From the NCBI RefSeq assembly GCF_000350525.1, contig NZ_AOCN01000022.1, positions 310,001 through 374,000 on the forward strand: 64,000 nt of DNA, read 5' to 3'. This document shows positions 57,958 to 64,000 of the stretch, piece after piece (position 1 is the stretch's first letter; each line of letters opens with the position of its first letter). The notes beneath the pieces are model-generated. The model was given only the letters and a program-made list of their open reading frames with translations, had not been told where the DNA came from and searched no databases. Both the position numbers and the translations under genes were made by a program. Source of the stretch: Leucobacter salsicius M1-8. GTDB lineage: Bacteria > Actinomycetota > Actinomycetes > Actinomycetales > Microbacteriaceae.

Positions 57958-58632
57958 GTGAGTGTCGACGATATTTCCCCGAGCATGCAGAACTACCTGA
58001 AGGTCATTTGGAGCCTGCAGGAGTGGTCTGAGGTGCCCGTTTCCAACTCGGCAATTGCCGAGGCTGCCGGTGTGCGGCTGTCGACCGTGTCGGATGCGCT
58101 GCGCAAGCTGTCTGACCTGGAGTTCATCGGGCATGCGCGCTACGGCAGCGTCACCCTTACCGATGAGGGGCGGCAGCACGCGGTCTCCATGATTCGTCGG
58201 CATCGACTGCTCGAAACCTTTTTGGTCGAGACGTTGGGCTACGAGTGGGACGAGGTGCACGACGAGGCCGACCGGCTCGAGCACGCGGTCAGCGACCAGT
58301 TGATCGATCGCGTGGATCGCGCCCTCGGCTACCCCACGCGTGACCCGCACGGCGACCCCATCCCCAGCGCAGACGGGCGCGTGCACCGCCCCGACGCCGT
58401 GCAGCTGACGCACGCGCAGGCACCCTGCCGGGTGATGGTGGAGCGCATCTCGGATTCCGACAACGAGATGCTGCAGTACTTCGCGAGCCGGGGCCTCGTA
58501 GTCGATGCCGTGCTTGAGGTGTTGCCGGGGGAGCCCTACTCGGAGACGGTCACCGTGCGGGTCGACGGCGGCGAGCCCGTGCGGTTGGGCCCGGCCGCCG
58601 CCGCCGCCGTGTGGGTGTCAACGCTTCCGTAG
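57958..58632 (+). CDS. DtxR/MntR-family metal-dependent repressor
   Basis: A 224-aa regulator: winged helix (about 5-65; YLKVIWSLQEW and LSTVSDALRKL), metal-binding dimerisation domain (RRHRLLETFLVETLGYEWDEVHDEAD) and a C-terminal SH3/FeoA-like domain. It may sense manganese or iron; no transporter is adjacent. TACGCT (57946-57951) lies 6 bases before the GTG at 57958. Confidence 0.9.
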   Translation: MSVDDISPSMQNYLKVIWSLQEWSEVPVSNSAIAEAAGVRLSTVSDALRKLSDLEFIGHARYGSVTLTDEGRQHAVSMIRRHRLLETFLVETLGYEWDEVHDEADRLEHAVSDQLIDRVDRALGYPTRDPHGDPIPSADGRVHRPDAVQLTHAQAPCRVMVERISDSDNEMLQYFASRGLVVDAVLEVLPGEPYSETVTVRVDGGEPVRLGPAAAAAVWVSTLP

Positions 58633-58671
58633 TATCGAGCCTGCAGGCGCGAGAAGTCCCGGCTTCGGCAT

Positions 58672-58681
58672 GATCCGGATC
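58672..58681. repeat. GATCCGGATC palindrome, intergenic copy
   Basis: Non-coding copy of the repeated palindrome in the 76-bp gap between convergent genes, just before the hairpin at 58690. Confidence 0.85.
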
Positions 58682-58689
58682 GAGAGTCC

Positions 58690-58712
58690 CTGATCTGAGA
58701 GTCTCAGATCAG
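58690..58712. terminator. Hairpin between convergent genes
   Basis: CTGATCTGAGA and TCTCAGATCAG are perfect arms around one G; the right arm runs into the SMR stop codon. Likely bidirectional terminator. Confidence 0.6.
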
Positions 58713-59089
58713 TCAGGGTCGCGGGCGAACTTCAGCCCGATCACGCAGCCGATGATGCCGGCAAGGAACAGTAGCTTCAGCACAGAGGGCTCTTCGCTGC
58801 CGCTCAGCATTGAGGCCGCCACCGTGAGGGCGGCTCCCGTGCCGGTCCAGATTGCGTAGGCGACGCTCACTGGCAGACCGCGCATCGCGTAGCCGAGCCC
58901 GATCAGGCTGATGGGGTTGGTGATCAGGAAGACGATCGTGGGTGCCAGCACGGTGAATCCGTCGGATTCATCGAGCGAGATCGCCCACACTGCCTCGAGG
59001 ACGGCGCTGGCAAACAGCACCACCCAGTGGCGAGCGAGCGCCTGTTTGGGAGCGCGAGCGGGAGTCTGTGCAATCGCAGCATCAGTCAT
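58709..59089 (-). CDS. SMR exporter subunit 2 (Gdx-like pair)
   Basis: A 126-aa small multidrug-resistance protein with four membrane helices and the conserved Glu in VLEAVWAISLD. The N-terminal tail of about 20 residues is extra. It starts 2 bases after the first SMR gene, a pairing typical of heteromeric SMR transporters. Riboswitch context points to guanidinium export. Confidence 0.88.
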   Translation of the reverse strand: MTDAAIAQTPARAPKQALARHWVVLFASAVLEAVWAISLDESDGFTVLAPTIVFLITNPISLIGLGYAMRGLPVSVAYAIWTGTGAALTVAASMLSGSEEPSVLKLLFLAGIIGCVIGLKFARDPD

Positions 59090-59091
59090 GA

Positions 59092-59412
59092 TTAGCTCAC
59101 CAGCTTGAGGCCGGCCACGCAGGCGATGAGGCCGGCGAGGAGCAGAACGCGCGCGAGCGTGATCCGATCGGCGCCGGTCGCAAAGGCCCACACCGTGGTG
59201 AGTACCGCACCGATCCCCACCCACACGGCGTACGCCGTTCCGACGGGGATGTGCTGCATCGCGTAGGACAGCCCAACCATGCTCACGATCATCGACACGA
59301 AGAACGTGACGGTAGGCCAGAGTTTACGAAACCCTTGAGACGCATCGAGTGCGGTCGCCCAGACCGCTTCAAGAAGACCACTTGCGATCAAAATTACCCA
59401 GGCAATTGCCAC
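59092..59412 (-). CDS. SMR guanidinium exporter subunit 1 (Gdx/SugE-like)
   Basis: A 106-aa four-helix SMR protein very like E. coli Gdx (SugE): Glu15 in GLLEAVWATALD, and IPVGTAYAVWVGIGAV. The GTG at 59412 lies 15 bases after the 3' end of the guanidine-III riboswitch, with AGAAAG as the only ribosome-site-like stretch. The pair probably exports guanidinium in exchange for protons. Confidence 0.9.
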   Translation of the reverse strand: MAIAWVILIASGLLEAVWATALDASQGFRKLWPTVTFFVSMIVSMVGLSYAMQHIPVGTAYAVWVGIGAVLTTVWAFATGADRITLARVLLLAGLIACVAGLKLVS

Positions 59413-59427
59413 GGCTCTGTACTTTCT

Positions 59428-59467
59428 GGCAGTCGTCAGTGTGCGGGTACTGCTCCCTCGTCCGCAC
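59428..59467 (-). promoter_or_regulatory. Guanidine-III riboswitch (ykkC-III)
   Basis: On the minus strand P1 is GUGCGG (59467-59462) with CCGCAC (59446-59441). The loop reads ACGAGGGAGCAGUAC, with the conserved GGACGAGG and GUACCCG. The pseudoknot P2 pairs GCAGU (59453-59449) with ACUGC (59433-59429). This layout closely follows the Thermobifida ykkC-III RNA. It ends 15 bases before a Gdx-type gene, so ligand binding probably exposes or blocks the ribosome site. The 3' linker is a few bases shorter than in the Thermobifida RNA. Confidence 0.82.
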
Positions 59468-59557
59468 CCCAGCCGTGGGGTCACCCCCAGTCTGTCACAT
59501 TTGGTGGTTTCCGCGCGCGCATGCACGTTTGTCGGAGGCATCAGAGATAATGGAGGA

Positions 59558-60268
59558 GTGCGCCGACGAGCGCCAGGAGGGAGTGCAGTGTTCGGCAGAT
59601 CGAAGAAACGCAAGGGCAGTAGCTCTCGAGGGCTCCGCCGGCTTCCGAAGCGCGTGCTGGCCCCCGTAGAAGAGATTGTTGAACAGGGCCTCTTGGTGGC
59701 CGACGTTGCGGTGCGCATGACCGTGAAGAACGCAATCATTATGAATGCGTTGAAGCGGCAGGTGGACTACGACGTCACCCAGATTCGTGAGATGGTACGT
59801 GAGTCCTGCGAGGATCTCGCGGTCGAACGCGAGCGCGACGCCCGCCACATCTCGCGCATGCGCAACGAGATTCGCGACACCGGGCGCAGCTCCTGGAGCG
59901 AATCAGATTACGGCAACGACGACAACCGCACGCTGCGTCACCGCCAAGAGGTGTACGAGCAGGTTGCGGCCGAACTGCACAAGCGTGCCGCCGACCCAAC
60001 CTATCTCGAGGAGACCGCCGAACGTGCGCGCCAGGCGGCCTGGCACGAGATCGGCGACTCCCTCGCCGACCGCGCGACACACCCGTACTACAGCGGCGGT
60101 GACAACGACGAATACCGCAACGAACGCGATAACCGCATTCAGCAGCTCATCGAGAAGGACTTGACGTCGCTCATTCGCGAGAAATCGGCACAGGCCGAAG
60201 GGGAAGAGCCCGCAGACGGTGCTGAAGTACCCAAGAAGCGTATCTTCAAGCGCAAGGAACGCAGCTAG
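59558..60268 (+). CDS. Conserved charged protein, unknown function
   Basis: About 236 aa, with no signal or membrane segment. It has basic ends (RSKKRKGSSSRGLRRLPKR; KKRIFKRKERS), a helical centre (PVEEIVEQGLLVADVAVRMT) and long charged helices with many Arg-Asp-Asn repeats (YRNERDNRIQQLIEKD). No family was recognised. GATAAT (59546-59551) lies 6 bases before the GTG at 59558; a GTG at 59588 with AGGAGGG is the alternative start. Confidence 0.75.
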   Translation: MRRRAPGGSAVFGRSKKRKGSSSRGLRRLPKRVLAPVEEIVEQGLLVADVAVRMTVKNAIIMNALKRQVDYDVTQIREMVRESCEDLAVERERDARHISRMRNEIRDTGRSSWSESDYGNDDNRTLRHRQEVYEQVAAELHKRAADPTYLEETAERARQAAWHEIGDSLADRATHPYYSGGDNDEYRNERDNRIQQLIEKDLTSLIREKSAQAEGEEPADGAEVPKKRIFKRKERS

Positions 60269-60325
60269 CGGCACCGCATCGTCAAGGTGCGGCGCTCCTC
60301 AGCCCCGGCGCGCGAATCTATTGCG

Positions 60326-60661
60326 CTACGGGGTGTGCTCCTGGGAGCGCAGCTCGGGGTGCCGCTCGAGAAAACCCGCGATGAACCAGCACGACGCCTC
60401 GATTTGTCGACCCCGCACCTGATCGCCTGTGAGCGCGCGGCGCGCGAGCAGGGCAGCAAGGCCGGTGCCGCGCAGGCTGGGGCTGACGGACGTGTGATCG
60501 AAGTCAACTGAGTGATCGCCCCGCAGCGAGTAGTGGGCCTCACCCACGAGCTGACGATCGGCCCCTGCACCCTGATATACGACATACCGCGAGGCCTTGG
60601 GTTCGTGCGCGATGTGAAAGCCCGCGGAGGCCGCTTGCGCTTCGTCGAGAAATCTGGCCAT
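60326..60661 (-). CDS. Small GNAT (YjdJ/Gcn5-like)
   Basis: A 111-aa minimal acetyltransferase of the YjdJ/NATD1 type, with the acetyl-CoA loop SPSLRGTGLAALLARRAL. The substrate is unknown. TAAGGT (60668-60673) lies 6 bases before the ATG at 60661, supporting that start. Confidence 0.82.
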   Translation of the reverse strand: MARFLDEAQAASAGFHIAHEPKASRYVVYQGAGADRQLVGEAHYSLRGDHSVDFDHTSVSPSLRGTGLAALLARRALTGDQVRGRQIEASCWFIAGFLERHPELRSQEHTP

Positions 60662-60708
60662 ACCCACACCTTACGCGCGCATCCTGTGGCACGGCTATCC
60701 TCGGACGT

Positions 60709-61371
60709 GTGCAAAAGAAGTTTCAAACCCGCGTACTCACGCTCGCCATCGTCGCAACCGCGGGGCTGCTGCTGGCCGGGTGCAGCGGGCAGGGTGGGCC
60801 GCCCGAGGCTGCGCCCGAGCCCGAGGTGCTGTCGGCCAGCGAAGCCGGCGGAATCTACCTCGATGCGATATGCCCGGTGAACGCGGCGTGGGACGCTGCC
60901 GACGTTGAACTCGAACGGCTGCGGCTCACCCTGTCGCGCGGTGAAGACGACACTCGGCGCTTCGCGGCTGCCATGAACGAGGTTGCTGCGGCGAGCAAGA
61001 CCGCGGCCCAGGAGCTCGACCCCAAGACGCTCGACGAGGCCGGGCACGCGTGGCCGAAGACGGCGATCTCCGATATCAAGGCCGTGCAGAAGACCCTTAC
61101 AGACGATCAGAAGCAAGCGGCCCGCGTGGCAAAGCTGACTGGCAGTGAGGTCTTGAACTACGCCTGGCAGGGCTCCGAGGAAGTCGGGGCCGCTGCGAGC
61201 GCCGCCCGCGAGGCCCTCGCGCTTCCCGCCGATGGGCAGAGCGCCTGCGCGCAGTGGCAGGAACAAATCGAGGCCGAAAAGGCCGCAGCAGAAAAAGCCA
61301 AGGCAGACAAGGCTGCAGCCGAGAAAGCTCAGGCCGACAAATCCAACGACAAGACGGGCACCAACAAGTGA
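60709..61371 (+). CDS. Lipoprotein with Ala/Lys/Glu-repeat tail
   Basis: A 220-aa lipoprotein: lipobox LLAGC with Cys25, a Pro/Glu linker, a helical body with two cysteines (ICPVNAAW and SACAQW) and a C-terminal run of EKAAAEKAKADK-type repeats. No family was recognised. TATCCT (60696-60701) lies 7 bases before the GTG. It overlaps the next gene by four bases (GTGA), so the two are coupled. Confidence 0.78.
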   Translation: MQKKFQTRVLTLAIVATAGLLLAGCSGQGGPPEAAPEPEVLSASEAGGIYLDAICPVNAAWDAADVELERLRLTLSRGEDDTRRFAAAMNEVAAASKTAAQELDPKTLDEAGHAWPKTAISDIKAVQKTLTDDQKQAARVAKLTGSEVLNYAWQGSEEVGAAASAAREALALPADGQSACAQWQEQIEAEKAAAEKAKADKAAAEKAQADKSNDKTGTNK

Positions 61372-62984
61372 CAAACGACCCCCAGCAGATCGCCCTGCGA
61401 GTCGAACGCGCGGTGCGCACCGCCGCCCGCGCGGGCAACCGACTGCTTGCGAGTGGCACGGCCCTCGTGCTCGTCGAGCACGAGGGGGCTCGAGAGGCGC
61501 TGCTCGTGGCTCTCGCGCGCATGGGCGTGCGCGCCGTAAGTGCCGGATCCCCCGCAGACTTCGTCTTCGTTGATGGCGGGGCGGTCGCCCACATCGGGGA
61601 GCAGCACGCAGCCCATGCCTCGAGCGCCGCACACACCCTGCCCGCGGTCATCGTGGGGCTCGACGGCTCGGTCGCCTCGCCGCGCGGGGAGGATCCCGCC
61701 GCCCGCATTACCTGGGCGGAGCGCGGTATGCCCGCCACCGCGGTCCTTGCGCGCGAATTGGCGCGAGGCATGGTGGCTGGCGCTGAGGCGCACACCGACA
61801 CCAAGCCACGCGTCGCCGTCAGCCTCGTGCTCGAGCCCAAAACCGCGGCCTTCACACGCACGCTCGCCGAGGCGGGATGCGAGGTTGCCGTGTTTAGTGC
61901 CGTGTCTGAGACCGACCCTGTGATCGCGCGTGAGCTTGCCGACGACGGACGCGTGGCCGTGTTCGCGCCGCACGAGCCCGTCACCGAAGCCGAAGCACGC
62001 ACGGTCGACGCGCAGCACGCGGCAGGCATTCTCGACTGGGCCCCCGACTACCTGATCGACGATGGGTCGCATCTGATTCGCCTCGCCCACACCGAGCGCC
62101 CCGCAGCGCTCAAACGGCTGCGTGGGGCTGCGGAGGAAACGACGAGTGGCGTGCGCCCGCTCCGGGAGATGGCGGCCGCGGGCGAGCTGCGCATTCCGGT
62201 GATCGCCGTCAACGACGCCCGCACGAAGACGGGCTTCGACAACCTCATCGGCACGGGCCAATCGTGCGTCTTCGCCATCGCCGACCTGCTTGACACGGCC
62301 ACCTACCGCGGCGTGCGCGGCACGCGCTGGGCCGTGATTGGGTACGGCCCTGTCGGCGTGGGAACGGCGCGATTTGCGGCGGCACTGGGCGCGGGTGTGA
62401 CGGTCGTTGAACACGATCCGGTGCGTGCGCTAGCCGCGCTGCATGACGGTTTCGAGGCTCGCGCCATGTCGGAGGCAATCGCCGAGGCCGATGTGGTCGT
62501 GAGCGCGACGGGCGTGTGGCACACAATCACCGAGGCGCACTTCGCCCTCATACGGCCGGGCACCGCGGTCGCGGTTGCGGGCGGCATCGACGACGAGCTC
62601 GCCCTCGACTCGCTGCGTGCGAGCGGCTGGACTGACACGCCCGCGAGCACCACTCCCGGCGTCGACGAGTGGCGTGCGCCCGGAGCCGACCGCGGCCCGA
62701 TCGTGCTCGCGTGGGGCGGTGGCGTCAACTACACCACCAGCGAGGGCAACCCGATCGAGGTGATGGATCTCTCGTTCGCGACGCAGCTCGCGGCGCTCGC
62801 CCGGCTCATGCGCGAGCATCCCGCGCCAGGGGTGCACGCGCTGTCGGCCGAGGAGGAACGGGCCGTGGCGCGCGCGGCGCTCACCACGCGCGGGGCCAGT
62901 GCTGATCCGGATCCTGAGCAGCTGCGCGCGGGCGGCGCAGCGCAGCCGTGGCGCGTGCATCGCTACCGCGCCCAGGCTGAGTGA
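61368..62984 (+). CDS. Divergent S-adenosylhomocysteinase homologue
   Basis: A 538-aa protein of the AdoHcyase superfamily. Landmarks: EETTSGV (256-262), NDARTKTGFDN with Lys287 and Asp291 (the oxidation-site Lys/Asp pair), and the NAD motif GYGPVGVG (325-332). The N-terminal 200 residues and the C-terminal end (VHRYRAQAE in place of KPDHYRY) are poorly conserved. It may hydrolyse SAH or a related thionucleoside such as S-inosylhomocysteine. It follows a lipoprotein and precedes an amidohydrolase. Confidence 0.8.
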   Translation: MTNDPQQIALRVERAVRTAARAGNRLLASGTALVLVEHEGAREALLVALARMGVRAVSAGSPADFVFVDGGAVAHIGEQHAAHASSAAHTLPAVIVGLDGSVASPRGEDPAARITWAERGMPATAVLARELARGMVAGAEAHTDTKPRVAVSLVLEPKTAAFTRTLAEAGCEVAVFSAVSETDPVIARELADDGRVAVFAPHEPVTEAEARTVDAQHAAGILDWAPDYLIDDGSHLIRLAHTERPAALKRLRGAAEETTSGVRPLREMAAAGELRIPVIAVNDARTKTGFDNLIGTGQSCVFAIADLLDTATYRGVRGTRWAVIGYGPVGVGTARFAAALGAGVTVVEHDPVRALAALHDGFEARAMSEAIAEADVVVSATGVWHTITEAHFALIRPGTAVAVAGGIDDELALDSLRASGWTDTPASTTPGVDEWRAPGADRGPIVLAWGGGVNYTTSEGNPIEVMDLSFATQLAALARLMREHPAPGVHALSAEEERAVARAALTTRGASADPDPEQLRAGGAAQPWRVHRYRAQAE

Positions 62985-63008
62985 GCCGCGACGGCCTAGG
63001 ATTAGCGG

Positions 63009-64000
63009 GTGAGTACCCAGCAAGAAATCGTCGTTTATAGCGCCGCCCTCGTATTTCCCGTGACTAGCCCCCGCATCGCCGATGGGGCGGTCGCGGTGTT
63101 GGGTGACCGGATCCTGCACGTGGGTGACCGCCGCTGGGTCCTCGAGGCGCTTGAGGAGCGCGGCGCGAAGTACCGCGAGGAGCGCTGGGACGGTGTGCTC
63201 GCACCCGGCCTCGTGAACGCACACACGCACCTGCAGTACACCCACATGGCCGAGGTCGCGAACCGCAGCTACAACGGCTTCGACGACTGGGGCGACGCCT
63301 TCGACGTGGTCTACGACCGGGTCGGGCACGACTGGGGCACGGCCGCCGCAGACGGAGCGGCGATGAGCCTCGCCGCGGGCGTGACGGCCGCGGCCGACGT
63401 GGTCACCGACCGCGAGGCACTGTCGGCGCTGCACGACGCCGGCATGCACGGCATCGCCTACTGGGAGGTCTACGGAGCGAGCAACGACGGTTGGACGCAG
63501 GCCGCGAAAGACGAGGTGCGCGAGCAGATCCGCTCGATCCCCGCTCCTCCCGGCGCGGGCGTCTCACCGCACGCGCCGTACTCGCTCGACGTGCAGCCGC
63601 TGCTCGAACTGCCCGACATTGTGCGCGAGGAGGGGCTGCGGCTCCACATCCACCTCGCCGAAGCCCACATGGAGCGCGAGTTCGACGGTATCGACGGCTA
63701 CGCGGGCCCGGGCGGTCACGGGTCGTGGCCCGAGCTCGGCGCCGACAGCTTCAGGGCGCTGCGGTCGCACGGCATCGGCGTCTCGTCGACCCAGTTTGTC
63801 GACCACCTGGGCGTGCTGGGCCCCGACTGCCATATCGCCCACGGGGTGTACGTGAGCGCCGAGGACCGTGCGCTGCTGCGCGCCCGCGGCACGAGCGTCG
63901 CGCTCTGCCCGCGCTCCAACGAGGTCATCGGGCTCGACATGCCGCCCGTCGCCGCATACCTGCGCGAGGGTAACCAGATCGCGGTCGGCACCGACTCGCT
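63009..64000 (+). CDS. Amidohydrolase (nucleoside/base deaminase-like), 3' end missing
   Basis: A metal-dependent amidohydrolase of the TRZ/ATZ, SAH/MTA-deaminase and aminodeoxyfutalosine-deaminase group. HTHLQ gives His72 and His74; HIHLAE, IAHGVYVS and GTDSL are the later metal and catalytic motifs. The gene runs past the window end. TAGGAT (62997-63002) lies 6 bases before the GTG. It sits 24 bases after the AdoHcyase homologue. Confidence 0.85.
   Translation, partial: MSTQQEIVVYSAALVFPVTSPRIADGAVAVLGDRILHVGDRRWVLEALEERGAKYREERWDGVLAPGLVNAHTHLQYTHMAEVANRSYNGFDDWGDAFDVVYDRVGHDWGTAAADGAAMSLAAGVTAAADVVTDREALSALHDAGMHGIAYWEVYGASNDGWTQAAKDEVREQIRSIPAPPGAGVSPHAPYSLDVQPLLELPDIVREEGLRLHIHLAEAHMEREFDGIDGYAGPGGHGSWPELGADSFRALRSHGIGVSSTQFVDHLGVLGPDCHIAHGVYVSAEDRALLRARGTSVALCPRSNEVIGLDMPPVAAYLREGNQIAVGTDS

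Noticed and set aside
59428-59467. Guanidine-II (mini-ykkC) reading, because ACGA occurs twice
   Set aside because: Neither ACGA is closed by a stable short stem, so the two-hairpin model fails; the ykkC-III pseudoknot explains all the conserved bases.

Overview
The window is 64 kb of GC-rich (about two-thirds G+C), densely coding DNA from the chromosome of a Gram-positive actinobacterium. WhiB1, a SigR/SigH-RsrA redox pair, an actinobacterial Mrp without iron-sulfur cysteines, DUF3117, DUF3097, PdxS with a divergent PdxR, and very frequent leaderless promoters all point that way. The flavour is that of Microbacteriaceae (Leucobacter-like), but this is an inference from gene content, not from a marker gene. 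No phage, insertion sequence, CRISPR array, tRNA or rRNA was found, and no stretch above 300 bp lacks a gene.

Layout. 1-5.7 kb: end of a PxpB/PxpC (KipI-KipA) fusion and pheST. 5.8-8.1 kb: an NAD(P)-binding protein and two VOC proteins. 8.2-13.3 kb: propionate catabolism (GntR regulator, prpD, prpB, prpC) plus an enoyl-CoA hydratase. 13.6-17.5 kb: argC-argJ-argB, then a prepilin-peptidase-like gene where argD would often be. 17.7-24.6 kb: a glycoside operon (lipoprotein, two permeases, HAD phosphoglucomutase, GH65 phosphorylase) with no ATPase gene. 24.6-26.8 kb: ferredoxin, citrate synthase, DUF3117. 26.8-32.8 kb: O-methyltransferase, tatB, mrp, DUF1003 and CBS genes, with a PAS/degenerate-GGDEF/EAL gene between tatB and mrp. 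32.9-35.8 kb: a beta-propeller lipoprotein, a stress-type membrane protein and a frameshifted gene. 35.8-43.3 kb: hrpA, an aldo/keto reductase, argG, whiB1 and a membrane protein. 43.4-47.4 kb: bcp, rsgA, aroA, sigH, rsrA. 47.4-51.4 kb: phosphatase, hydrolase, HExxH protein, arginase-family protein, DUF3097. 51.5-57.8 kb: MFS exporter, HIBCH-like hydrolase, solitary DNA methyltransferase, pdxS, pdxR, DUF488. 58-64 kb: DtxR regulator, a paired SMR exporter behind a guanidine-III riboswitch, an unknown gene, a GNAT, a lipoprotein, a divergent S-adenosylhomocysteinase homologue and an amidohydrolase cut by the window end.

Genes work together in several units. PrpDBC turns propionyl-CoA into pyruvate and succinate. 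The sugar operon imports an alpha-glucoside, splits it with phosphate and converts beta-glucose-1-phosphate to glucose-6-phosphate. The paired SMR proteins are probably a guanidinium exporter switched on by guanidine through the riboswitch. SigH/RsrA forms a thiol-stress switch.

The strongest unexplained signals are: a 10-bp palindrome, GATCCGGATC, present 14 times in all three codon phases and between genes; a sugar permease with a Cna-B/SdrD-B-like domain inside an external loop; the divergent SAH-hydrolase plus amidohydrolase pair; about 20 genes whose -10 box lies 5-8 bases before the start codon; and very long perfect hairpins between argG and whiB1.
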